Below are positions 1 to 10,403 of a stretch of DNA of 64,000 nucleotides, one piece after another. The position numbers and the translations under genes were made by a program. Within the stretch, counting starts at the first letter, position 1, and every line of letters begins with the position of its first letter. The notes below the pieces were generated by a model. That model made no database searches and had not been told where the DNA came from. It saw nothing but the letters and a program-made list of their open reading frames with translations. Source of the stretch: Arachis hypogaea (lineage: Eukaryota; Streptophyta; Magnoliopsida; Fabales; Fabaceae); NCBI RefSeq assembly GCF_003086295.3, contig NC_092043.1, positions 44,792,884 to 44,856,883 of the forward strand. Direction: 5' to 3'.

Positions 1-1863
1 GATGAATCCAGCATCTAGCAAATCCTTGAGTTGCTTCTTCAACTCTTCAAGTTCTGGCGGTGCCATCCTATAAGGTGTTGAGGCGGGCGACTTTGCTCCT
101 GACTCCAATTCAATCTTGTGGTCCACCTTCCTCCTAGGTGGTAGTTGTTTTGGCAACTCGGGAGGCATCACATCCTTATTTTCTTCAAGGACTTCCTTGA
201 TTTTGGGAGGAACGTCTTCTCTTTCAAATGTTGACTCCTCTTGTAATAGAGCCAAATATGTAATCTCTCCCTTATTGAACCCTTTCTTGAGTTGCATAGA
301 AGAGAGTATCGGTGGTCCTCCAACTTTAGAGACTGTAGGGACCATGCATGAAGACCCTTTCTCCATGACGCATACTACGTTGTAGTATGGCATAGGTATT
401 ATATTTGCCTTCCTTTGCAAGTCAAGCTCGATGACTATTTTAAAATCATCCATGGGTGCTACTAAGAAATCTACAACGCCCTTCCAAGAACCAAGAGTCA
501 TCTCAACCCCTTTTGCTACTCCCTTAAGGGGTTCACCCTTGGTGTTCACGGGTTTGAACCAACCATTCTTTTCGGTGATCTTCAACCCAAGCCTCTTTGC
601 TTCATCAGGCGTGATGAAGTTGTGTGTAGCACCAGTGTCGATCATAGCCATGACAGGTTTTTCATTGATAAAGGCTTTGACATACATCAAGCCTTTCTTT
701 TCTGCAGTGCTTGCCTCTTTGCCCTTCACAGCATTTATGTGCTGGATGGATCCAACACACTCAGTTACTTGAGTTTGGGCCTCTCGTTCCTCGGCGATAG
801 ATGCCAGAGTCCCTAACTTGGGACAGTCCTTCATTTGGTGTGGTCCCTTGCACACGAAGCATCCTCCTTTAAGTACGAAAACCTTCTTATTTTCCTTGTA
901 CTCTTTCTTTGAAGAGTATTTTCCTTCCTTCTTGGTTGAGAAACTCTTCCCCTTGTCTCCCCCACTTTTAGAAGAACTAGGCTTGGAAGAAGACTTGGGT
1001 TTAGAGTCTCCCCTATGATACTCAGTGAGCGTGGTGGCCTCATCGACATCCTTAACATCCCTTCTTTGTAGTTCTTGCTTTGCCCAAGGTTGGAGTCCAT
1101 CAATGAAGAAGAACAATGCATCCTCTGATGCTAAGTTGGGGATTTGAAGTGTGAGAGTAGTGAACTCCTTTACATAGTCGCTAATCGTACTCTTGTGCTT
1201 CAACTCCCTCAACTTCTTCCTTGCTTCATAAACCACATTCTCAGGGAAGAATTGTCTTTTCAACTCCCTTTTGAAATCTTCCCATGTGGTTATGTTGCAA
1301 GTACCCTTCTCTATATCTACGCTCTTTCTCCTCCACTACAAAGTAGCATTATCAGAAAGATAGAGAGCTGCAGTGCGTACCTTTATTGCTTCTTCGACCA
1401 CCCCTTGGCCTTCAAAGTACCTTTCCATTTGCCATAGGAAGTTCTCCACCTCTCGAGCGTCCCTCACGCCCTTGAACTCCTTTGGCTTTGGGAGATCAAT
1501 CTTTGTCATCTCCCTTATAATGGTTGGTCGAGATTTTGCCTTCTCGAACCAAACTCGAACTTCCTCAAATAGCTTCAAGGAATTCTCAAGCTTCTCTTCG
1601 ATTTGGAGCATGCTTTCTTTGAAAGCATCTAATTCTCCTAACACGTGAGCCTCGAGGGTCTCCTTACCATGTTCTATCCTTTGGAAGCGCTCATCCATAG
1701 AGGATAGAACATTTTCTAACATAGAAACTCTTTCTTCTAAGAAGTTAGAGTCCTTACCTCTAGGCTCACTTGAAGAACGGATCTTCTTGCCTCCCCATTG
1801 AGAAGGAATAGCATCCCTTCCCCTTTGAGACTCAACATGCTCCATAGTGATATTAGAAGCCAT
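1..1863 (-). pseudogene. Ty3/gypsy gag-pol, 5' part (gag, zinc knuckle, protease, start of RT)
   Basis: Reading the minus strand from the ATG at 1863, the frame encodes a retrotransposon Gag domain (with ...WQMERYFEG..., about residues 120-200), a basic linker, and a CX2CX3HX4C zinc knuckle (CFVCKGPHQMKDC, plus-strand 830-880). An aspartic protease with the active-site motif IDTGATHNFI (about 610-650) follows, then the beginning of reverse transcriptase (APPELEELKKQLKDLLDAGF) at the window edge. Order and motifs are those of Ty3/gypsy elements. The frame looks uninterrupted except for a TAG at 1336-1338 where the family normally has Trp. The rest of pol, integrase and the 3' LTR lie outside the window, so status is judged from this part only. 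A GTG six bases upstream of the ATG is also open; the ATG is the more likely start. Confidence 0.9.
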
Positions 1864-1895
1864 TCCCACAAACCACTTGTGCTCCCTCTCGAACC

Positions 1896-1911
1896 TTGCT
1901 CGGATACCAAG
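1896..1911 (-). other. Primer-binding site (initiator Met-tRNA type)
   Basis: On the minus strand, just inside the LTR, the sequence reads TTGGTATCCGAGCAAGG. This is close to the TGGTATCAGAGC complement of plant initiator tRNA-Met, used to prime minus-strand synthesis by many plant LTR elements. It lies between the LTR and the gag start, as expected. Confidence 0.75.
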
Positions 1912-1912
1912 T

Positions 1913-2432
1913 TGTTACGGCCTTGGACACACTCCAACGCTACCGTGCCGGCACTCGGACTTACTCACCCTCTTAAGCTAAGACCAAGTCAGCCTAACCC
2001 TCAATACTTAGCAAAAAAGCTAAGAACACAAGAGAACACAAGAAAAAGGAAGCTTGGTGAATAGAACACTTTAGTACTCAAGTGTGGTTACAAATGATTC
2101 ACACACCCTCACACTAACTCTTACCTCCTATTTATAGCCATCCACCTCCTCAATAGATAGTTAGGATTAAATCTAATCAATGGTCTAGATTAATCATCTA
2201 GAACCTTCTTTATAAATATCTATCCTACCACTACTTTCTAAATACTTCTAGATTGTTTCATACAACTCTTCATACTTTTATATCAATCCACACTCTTCTA
2301 GAACCTTCTAGGGTATTCCAGGAACTTCTAGGACATTCTAGAACGTTTCAGAACCATCTAGAGTATTCTCAAACACTCCAGAAAACTATACAAACACTGT
2401 TAAATCTAACATTCTAAAAATTTACTGTGACA
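1913..2432 (-). repeat. 5' LTR of the Ty3/gypsy element
   Basis: On the plus strand this segment begins TGTTAC next to the primer-binding site and ends GTGACA, giving the TG...CA termini of an LTR about 520 bp long. It holds many short repeats of the type TCTAGAACCTTC between about 2200 and 2390. The partner LTR is outside the window, so identity between LTRs and the flanking duplication cannot be checked. The outer boundary at 2432 is the less certain one. Confidence 0.7.
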
Positions 2433-3180
2433 AAACTCTTTAAATAATAAGTTTAATTTTCATGCATGATAATGTAAAATATTTTATATATTTATTTAAT
2501 TATATTTATTTTTTTAAATTATTATTTATAAAATTAAAAAAATAATTATTTTTATTATATAATTAGAGATATATATAAAATTATTTTATATTAATAATAT
2601 ATTAAAATTAAATTTTAAAATAATAATTTAAAAAATCAAATTACACATTTATAGTTATGATATGTTTTCTTGAAAGTAAAATGAGAATTTTTTTTAATAT
2701 AAATCTCAAATAAAACGCCAATTTTATTTTGCAATTAATATTACTCGTTTTGTTTAACCCGGTTATGACATGTGCCAAGTATAAAATTAGAATTTTTAAT
2801 TTTTAGATTTTTTAATTAAAATAATCGGTGACAAATCTAAAAGTTTTTTACAAAATGGGTTAAAAACTGAAACATTATATAATTAAACTAGTATATGTAC
2901 TTGTACGATAAACAATTTTTTTTATATTTATGTCTGAGAATACCTCTAAAATAAGTACGAATATAATTTACTTTAGAGTTAACCACACAAAATATCTCTA
3001 AATTTTTTAAACGCTATCAATAATGACCCCATTTTTGTTATCGACAAAAATAACTTTTAATAATTTAAAAACATACACAAAATACTCAGTTATCAAGAGA
3101 GACATTCTCAATTGATGAAAATATTTGATGTGACAAAGGGAGTTGCTAGCTATCAACCTATTTTCAAATTCCTAACTTTT
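2433..3180. other. AT-rich intergenic DNA
   Basis: Very AT-rich sequence with no supported open reading frame, RNA gene or clear repeat boundary. The only notable point is its position immediately outside the LTR. Confidence 0.6.
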
Positions 3181-3568
3181 AGGGCCGTTTGGACGAGCTT
3201 CTAAGAAAAGGTTTTTTTTCAAGTTATCTTTTTTTAAAAGATCTTATAGAGAAGTAAAAGTAATTTTATGTTTGAATATCTCATGTAAAAAGGTCTTTTT
3301 ATCTATTAATTATGTTTGGGTATAACAATATAAAAGTACTTTTTTGTTTATTTATTACATGAAAAACATCTTTTTTTTTGAGAAAAAAAGATCTTTTAAA
3401 AAAAGATGTAAATTACAGCTTCTCAAAAAAGATCTTTTTTTATTTTACTAGTGCTTTTACTTTTACTATTAGAAATTTGCCAAACACATTAAAAAATAAA
3501 AAAATCTTTTTTCATTGAAAAAACATCTTTTTTGAACAAAATAATGACACCCAAACATACACTTAACC
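3181..3568. mobile_element. MITE-like element (CCGTTTGG family)
   Basis: Begins GGGCCGTTTGGACG and ends CCCAAACATACACTT, so the outer parts are an imperfect inverted repeat. The interior is full of AAAAAGATCTTTTT-type palindromes and has no coding capacity. A related copy is recognisable at about 30693-30982 (shared stretch around TTGCC-CAACA-AACTAAAAAATAAAAAAAT). No convincing target duplication was found, so the superfamily is open. Confidence 0.5.
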
Positions 3569-4233
3569 ATAATTCCCCTTCCTCTTTCAAAATCAGAAAG
3601 CCATCTCTACAAAGGATGGTTGCCAACTAACAATGGCATATAGGATGTTCCTTCTCCTCTATATTCTTCAATCGTCCTCTCTTTCTTTCTCTTCCCTCCA
3701 TCTTCGCACTTTTCTCCTTTTTATTCAATCCTTACCAATATCTCTCTCTTCTCTATCGTTCTTCGCTCTCTTCTGTGCATCAATGGTGGCTCCTCCTTTT
3801 GCCATCGCGAGCTCCATCTTCTCCTCCCCTCTCTTTCTTCTTATTATTCTTCGGGAGGTTTCTAGCTTTAAGAAGTAGTAACTCTGAGTTCTTTATTTTC
3901 TGCAACCACAGCTTCATCACTGCTGAGTCCCTTCCTCTTTCAAACGTCGTGTCTTCATCTTCTTCTTCTCTCGGGCGTCATTGTCCTCTTCTTCCCCTCT
4001 TGGCAATGCATCTTCGTCATCTTCTCCTCCCATTACCTCTGGAATCGAATTAGTGTTCTGTGTTATTTGCAATAAAAATAGTTATTTGGGATTGAGAAAT
4101 TGACGATTTTTGGTGAAGAAGATTCTGAAGAATTAGAGTTTTATTTTGAATTTATACGTATTCTATTCTTCGATTTTATTTGTTTCTTTTTTGTGATTTT
4201 GAAGAGGATAATGACTAGACTATGTTGATGTTC

Positions 4234-4235
<2 letters not shown>
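3569..4235. other. CT-rich low-complexity intergenic stretch
   Basis: Pyrimidine-rich plus strand (about 3640-4030) giving open but low-complexity frames of Ser/Leu/Phe. No domain or splice structure supports a gene. It may be a decayed leader or exon remnant. Confidence 0.45.

Positions 4236-4322
<87 letters not shown>
4236..4322. repeat. (GA)n microsatellite, about 40 units
   Basis: Essentially uninterrupted GA dinucleotides abutting the left end of the MULE. Read on the other strand it generates an artificial Ser-Leu repeat frame. Confidence 0.95.
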
Positions 4323-4326
<4 letters not shown>

Positions 4327-4430
4327 GGGGATGGTGTTGCGATTTACCCATTTAAATAAACAGGGAACCAATATTACCAGATTCCACATTATGCAATCTG
4401 GATACCAAAATGCATTTTTCCCTAAACTAT

Positions 4431-4599
4431 GTAAACCGCGACAGGGGTATCGCGGTTTACAATATGAACGTAATCCGCTACAGGGGTGTCGTGGATTACG
4501 TTGGTGTTGAATAATCACATAAACCGCTACAGAGGTGTCGTGGTTTATGTGTGATTGTGATACGTGCATAAACCGCTACAGGAGTGTAGCGGTTTATGC
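4431..4599. repeat. Four palindromes in the left MULE TIR
   Basis: Units at 4431-4460 (11-bp perfect stem GTAAACCGCGA), 4467-4502 (10-bp outer stem AACGTAATCC), 4516-4551 (stem CACATAAACC) and 4566-4599 (15-bp perfect stem GCATAAACCGCTACA, 4-nt loop GGAG). The shared core is about AACCGC-(G/T)-ACAGGGGTGT-(C/A)-GCGGTT. Mirror-image copies lie in the right TIR. Confidence 0.85.
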
Positions 4600-4678
4600 T
4601 TTAGTGCGTACTTAGGTCATTTTTCATGGAGAATGATTTTTTGGATGAAAGTTTAACTCCTGTATAGCGCAACATCGG

Positions 4679-7235
4679 TTGCAACTTAATCCTGACGACC
4701 TAAAGACAACTATGCCTCGGCAATGGGGGCGGATCCTCGCTGAGGGCAACTCCTGCGAGTGTGTCCTATCTGTTTGCATAGCCCACATCGTTTCGGCCGA
4801 CCAGTATCGGCCTCATCCATGGTGTTACAGATTCTTGTTGACCTTGGCCGCCCTTCTCTAGCACGTCTCATGTTAGGATCAGGGATGATAGTAGGACCGG
4901 CGTATGGTGGTCAGAGACCCTCTGGAATAGGTGGCAAAAATCTCATCCGGTATACGATGAACACCTTACTCATAGTATAAACCTCATGGACGTACGTAGC
5001 CCAGTCTAAACGGGACTGAGCACAGCATGCAATCACATGGCAACAAGGGTAATGGAGAGTTTGAAAGTACCCGTAGTCACAAGTGCGATCTCTGAGGGAA
5101 ACTCGATACGTCCCGAGCGAGAAGTTCTCGGTAGGAGTTGTCTCAGCCACGGTATATTCAGACTGATGTCTGTCGAACAGAGTAACCGTGAAGCACCTCG
5201 CATCTTTCAGGTCGCGCTCTATCGCCTTGACCAGGGCCTGGCAAAACCGTTGGCCTGATCCCAACTGTGCCTCTGTTGTCTACCCTCAGACGACAAAAAG
5301 CTCTGCTAATCTCCCATATGTGAATTTCACAAGTGCAGTTATCAAAAGATTTCGTGTCTGCTTCAGTACAGAGTTAACACACTCGGTTTACCCAATCACA
5401 CATAGCCAGATTTTAAGTCCTCAAAATATCAAACCAGTAGTCAAACTCGGTCTTAGTCTTCGCATACGCCGCATTCACGAGCAACCGCCTCGCATCCTGA
5501 CCCTTGAAACTGAGGGCAAAATTGGCTGCAACGTGTCGAATACAATATGCTTGATATGCATGACGCGGTTTCCAACCACTGTCTGGTGCCTCTAGTGCAA
5601 CCTTAATACCGTTGTGTCTGTCAGAAATGACCAGAATCCCTTCATGTGGGGTCACATGTTGATGCAAGTGGGATAAGAAAAAAGCCCACGACTCAGCATT
5701 CTCTCCCTGAAGAAGTGCGAACGCAACTGACAATATGTTGGAGTTTCCATCTTGCGCAATAGCCAGAAGCAAACTCCCGCCATACTTCCCATACAGATGC
5801 ATTCTGTCAATGCTGATCAGTGGCTTGCAATGTTTAAAAGCCTCAACGCATGGAGAGAATGTCCAGAAAAGTCGATGAAAGTACTCCGAGGACTCATCAA
5901 CCTCACCACCAACACGTACTGGAGAATTCTTCAACAAAGCTATGCTACCGTCCATCGTTGCTTGCATCCCAATGATCTACCGGGGCAACTCCGCATATGA
6001 CTCTTCTCAATCCCCGTAAATCTGTGCAACTACCTTCTGCTTTGTCTTCCAGACCTTCTTGTAGCTAGGCCTGAATTCATAGGTTGACTCAGTAGCTTCT
6101 TGCAACACCTTTGTCGTAACCGCTACGTCCGCCCTAACCTAGGGATAGATCCTCGCACAAATGACGTGGTAATCGAGCTGTCAGTGGTCGCTCGATATCA
6201 ATGTGGCCAGGCATGTGTGGGCTCCATTGTACCTTCTAACCTCTCAGTTACCCTTGCGCTGCCGAAGTGCCACACGAATGATCCAGTTGTAGCCATTTCC
6301 AAACTCCTTGCATCTCCCAACATACTTCAGATGATCAGATTCCATAACCCGATACTGAACTCCACGACGAATGCTATAATCCTTAACACTCATCACAGCT
6401 TCTTCCTTAGTCTGGAAAGATTGACCAATCACAAATTCAGCAGAAGCATTGCCCTCGTGTAATCCTTGGTAGCCGAAGGTGTGTCAATCATCTGGTTGTT
6501 GGCTCACTGATTCCGGATTGAGCGTCGAGAAATGCTGCGGTTGTTGGTGGGACTCAGAACTGGATGGCCCCTAAGGTGCAGGTGGGAGCACTGGAGTCTC
6601 GTCCTCACTATCCCCTGATATGTGATCTGGCTCATCGTCTGAATCATAGTCCCGCATCGCGTCCTCATAGTGATCCGGCTCACCACCCCAACAAGACCAG
6701 TAATCAAACCAGGTGACCTCTCTGCCGATGCTAGAACAGGTGGAGCTGCAGGTAGGAGACACCTGGGTGCAACGACAGGCATCGAAGTAGAAGTACACCC
6801 CACTGCCGTCGATTGAGGATTTGGCGTTGAAGCCCTGGAATTGTCCACTCGGTCTTCCAGCTTGGCAAACAACTCGTTTATTCTCACCTCTGAAAAACTC
6901 TGCCGACAATGAAACAACTCCCCCATGTCTTCATCTGACCCTATGACAAATATTTCACACTGCACACCACTCGATACGACCGCCATCGAAATCTTGTAGA
7001 ACATCTTCTTCACCGACTTAGCCCCAGCTAACTCTGCCTTCTGTAATATGTTCCTCTTCAGATCCAACAAAGTATCACTAGAACGGATAAAAATGCTCAG
7101 CAGTTCTTTATCCGTGAACTTAACATCATGCCTGTTACTTTTTTTAATTTTACCAGAATAGTGGACTAGAACCACCAAGCTTTCCACTCTATCCATTTGT
7201 GAAAGTGTGAAAATGACTCCATTCAAATAACTCAC
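4679..7235 (-). pseudogene. MuDR-type transposase, degenerate
   Basis: Minus-strand pieces in order are as follows. An N-terminal region (7235-about 6900) with ...LVVLVHYSGKIK... and ...FCRQSFSEVRINELFAKLED-like text. A variable linker. A MuDR N-terminal DNA-binding region (6432-6244; FQTKEEAVMSVKDYSIRRGV). The MULE catalytic domain (5967-5413) with LISIDRMHLYGKYGG (first Asp) and LVISDRHNGI (second Asp), then HVAANFALSF. Finally a SWIM zinc-finger segment (5264-4911) with RVSLRDRTCDYGYF...HYPCCH. Pieces fall in different frames with stops between them, so no full protein is made. In the SWIM motif the second Cys of the usual CxC is Tyr here. It transposes no copy by itself as written. Confidence 0.88.
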
Positions 7236-7275
7236 TCCCTATCTTGCTTGGTATTTATAGGCAAAGTTTACAAAG

Positions 7276-7443
7276 TATAAACCGCTACACCCATGTAGCG
7301 GATTATGCACGTATCACAATCACACATAAACCGCGACACCCCTGTAGCGGTTTATGTGATTATTCAACGCCAACGTAATCTGCGACACTCCTGTAGCGGA
7401 TTACGTTTATATTGTAAACCGCGATACCCCTGTCGCGGTTTAC
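7276..7443. repeat. Four palindromes in the right MULE TIR
   Basis: Units at about 7276-7307, 7323-7358, 7372-7407 and 7414-7443 are counterparts, in reverse order, of the left-TIR units. The outermost (7414-7443) again has the GTAAACCGCGA stem. Loops are CACCCATG/CACCCCTG/TACCCCTG type. Confidence 0.85.
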
Positions 7444-7800
7444 ATAGTTTAGTGAAAAAATGTATTTTGGTATCCAGATTGCATAATGTGTAATATGATA
7501 ATATTGGTTTCCTGTTTATTTAAATGGGTAAATTGCCCTTATAATTATTAACAAATTTTACCATAAATAATCACTAAATGTTAATAAATCTAATTATTTA
7601 ATATAAAATATTTTTTTAAAAGTAGCATCAACATGTAGATTGGCACTAACACGCCACAGCATACTTGGCTCTAAAACTTACGCTTATAAATGGTAAAACA
7701 TAATACTATATATAACAATTACAGAAATATAAAAAAATAATGATACTTTTTAAAAAAGTATAAAATAAAATATTAGAATTATTGATTCATATAAAATATA

Positions 7801-8747
7801 GGATAAATTAGATGGATTGAGAGTCAATATTACACAAATATCTTAAATTGAATTTTGTTACATGTCTGTCCCATTTATAATTCTATGTAAATCGAATAAA
7901 TTAAGTTTGATTTATACTTTTTTCAATGTAAATCAAATTAATTAGATTCGATACTTGATTCGATTTTCTACTAATGCAACATATACATGTAAATCGAATC
8001 AGTTTGATTCTATTTTTTACTAATATATAGTATTGACATCATACTTTAAAGTTCATTAACTTTAAAACATAGATATCAATAAGGAAATACTCCTATTTGG
8101 ATTTAAATAAAATATCAAAAGAAAACAAAATGAATAAGAATAGAAATTTAATTTGTGTTTTAGTTCAAATTCCAAAAAATCTACAATTTTACAAACTAAT
8201 GAATTTAAAACGAAACAATAAACGATTTTTAAATATTAATTAAAAATTATTCTTTGACTCATTGGCATCTAAAAAATCATTATCGGGACTTTAATGTTGA
8301 TAAAATTATAAAGTATAGCCCTTCAATGTGGCATATAAGTTAAAACTTAGATTTCTCCAGAGTCAGAAGTAACAGATTGTTATACAATATAAAAAGACTA
8401 ACTATAATTATATAATATATAATTTGAAAAATAATTAAAATATTATTTCAATTAAAATATTAAATTATCAAATTGATTTTATTTACTATGTATGTTGTAC
8501 TGTACAATAATAAATCGAATCAATTAGATTTAATTTAAATTGAATCTAATTGATTCAATTTACTATTGGTACAACATATACATACTAAATCAAATCTAAC
8601 TGATTTAATTTATTTTAAAAAAATATAAATCGAATTTAATTGATTCGATTTACATAAAATTACAAACTGGACAAGTATGTAACACAATTTACTTTAGGAC
8701 ATTTGTGTAATATTGACTCTCAATCTATTTATCGATGTAATTTATCC
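7801..8747. mobile_element. Non-autonomous MULE with 9-bp target duplication
   Basis: Flanked by perfect 9-bp duplications TAAAATATA (7792-7800 and 8748-8756). The ends are inverted repeats (GGATAAATTA ... TAATTTATCC) extending over roughly 200 bp on each side and containing GAGAGTCAATATTACACAAAT. Palindromes of the type TAAATCGAAT...ATTCGATTTA repeat inside the TIRs. The centre (about 8040-8480) is AT-rich and non-coding. A 9-bp duplication with long TIRs is the Mutator signature. Confidence 0.88.
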
Positions 8748-8915
8748 TAAAATATAAAAAATTATGATAATTACTAAAAAGAAATAAAATATAATATTAC
8801 AATTGTTAACAAATCTCAACATAATTAATCTTGTTAAGTTGCATATGATTGATTATATCATACTTTTTTAAAAAATAGTTGAGAGGAGATATGTATTTAA
8901 ACTGATACCTGCTAC

Positions 8916-9742
8916 CAGTGACGGATCCAGAAAATTTTGGTAGTGGGGACAAAATTTATATAACATTATAATTATTTCTATAATAAAAATAATATATATA
9001 TAAAAAATTAAATATTAAATTATTTATTAATTATTATATATCTATGTATAAATATATGTATTGTTTAACTTATTTTTAATGTGTATTTTATATTTTAATA
9101 TATATTTTATACAAATAATTATTTTTTATGTACATATAACATAATTATTGTTATGATTATATTTTATTATTATAAAATATGATTAGCCTTCAAAATATCT
9201 AATATATAAATTACAATACTAAAATAGTAATTTAAATAATAATATATAATTTAAATTTCTATTATTTTAGGTTTTATATTTTAAAAAATTAAATAATTTT
9301 TTTTGTTAACTTCCATCAAAATTTCTCTCTTTTTATATATATTACTAAATAATTATTTAAAAATTCACTTCATAACACAATTAGAAGTCGACTCTTATTT
9401 ATATTTATAGTTAAAAAAGTTCTTTCAATTAATACAGTTGCTATGCAAAAATTAAAGTAATTTGAAAAGAAGATAAATAATATTCTTTTGAGTTGATTTT
9501 TAAAAAAGAACACTAATTTCGTTTAAATTTGAGAATTGATCATTCTAAGTTTTAACGAATTTCTAATATAAAATTTTTAAATTAACGATTAAGTACCAAA
9601 AGTTGAGTAAAAATTTATTGTGGGGTCAAATTTAATAATTTAATGGGGACAAATAAATATTATTATCATATACTATTAAAAAAAATTCCAAATTGTAGTG
9701 GGGGCGCTTGCCCCCACAACAATGTATGTAGAACCGTCCCTG
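8916..9742 (+). mobile_element. hAT-type non-autonomous element with 8-bp target duplication
   Basis: Perfect 8-bp duplication CCTGCTAC at 8908-8915 and 9743-9750. Termini CAGTGACGGATCCAG and (reverse) CAGGGACGGTTCTAC form the TIR. Sub-terminal GTGGGGG...CCCCCAC is present at the right end. It is 827 bp, AT-rich and has no transposase. The 8-bp duplication and CAG-GACGG termini indicate the hAT superfamily. A second copy lies inverted at 19007-19776. Confidence 0.9.
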
Positions 9743-10403
9743 CCTGCTACGTCAACTTACTTAGTGTCAGATGTAACTTATTGTAGAATTAAATTATTGA
9801 TTATTGGTTATTGTTGATTGACTCAGTGAAATATAAAAAAAATCATAATAATAATTACTAAAAAGATATGAAATAAAATATTAGAATAATTTATATAGAA
9901 CGGAAATTCGATTTGGATGACCACTATATATAATAAAATTGGAATTTGAGGGACCAAATTGAATAATAGCATAAATTTTAAGAACCACTATAGAGATTTA
10001 CTCATAATTGAATGCGTAATACTTTCTTAAAAAATAGTTGAGGAAAAAACGTAGTAAACTAGCACTAGAATACTCATGTTAGCATGTTTGCTGTTAAAAT
10101 ATAACCCGTTGTAGAATTATATAACGATGATAATTATTATTGATTCTTACTGATTAACTCATTGAAACATAAGAATCATAATAATAATTACTAAAAAGAT
10201 ATAAAATAAAATATTTAAATTATTGACAAATTTTGACATAAATAATCATTAAATGTTAATTTGTGTATGATTGATTACATAATTCTTTCTTAAATATGGA
10301 TGAAAAGAAAAAATTATATAAACTGACACTAGAATGCATCACGTCAACATGCTTCACGCTACAATACAACTCATTGTAGAATAAAATAATGATATAATAT
10401 CAT

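Larger units (their letters stand above)
4337..7538 (-). mobile_element. Mutator-like element (MULE) with long hairpin-bearing TIRs
   Basis: The terminal inverted repeats (about 4337-4610 and 7270-7538) match over roughly 200 bp: both contain TTTAAATAAACAGG, then ATTATGCAATCTGGATACC, then four palindromic units in the same order from the outside in. Between them the minus strand encodes a degenerate MuDR-type transposase (separate entry). The right end reads ...AATTGCCC. The left end is slightly degraded next to the GA microsatellite, and no 9-bp target duplication could be recognised. Family assignment rests on transposase homology plus TIR structure. Confidence 0.85.
7539..10403. repeat. 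AT-rich degenerate tandem array interrupted by two transposons
   Basis: Units of about 260-330 bp recur across this stretch. Markers are ATAATTACTAAAAAGATAT at about 9851 and 10183 (degenerate near 7740 and 8775), TTGTAGAATTA at 9781, about 10109 and (partly) 10374, and ATGATTGATTA at about 8846 and 10266. The array is split by the MULE at 7801-8747 and the hAT element at 8916-9742. Nothing in it looks coding. Confidence 0.6.

Noticed and set aside
3633..4053. Overlapping plus-strand frames rich in Ser/Leu/Phe
   Set aside because: Pyrimidine-rich low complexity, no domains or consistent start.
4141..4569. 142-codon minus-strand frame with a long Ser-Leu repeat
   Set aside because: It is the translation of the GA microsatellite joined to MULE palindromes; no protein signature.
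4431..7443. The regularly spaced palindromes as a CRISPR-like array
   Set aside because: Repeats are palindromic TIR components mirrored in the opposite TIR of a transposon in a plant genome; no spacers in the CRISPR sense.
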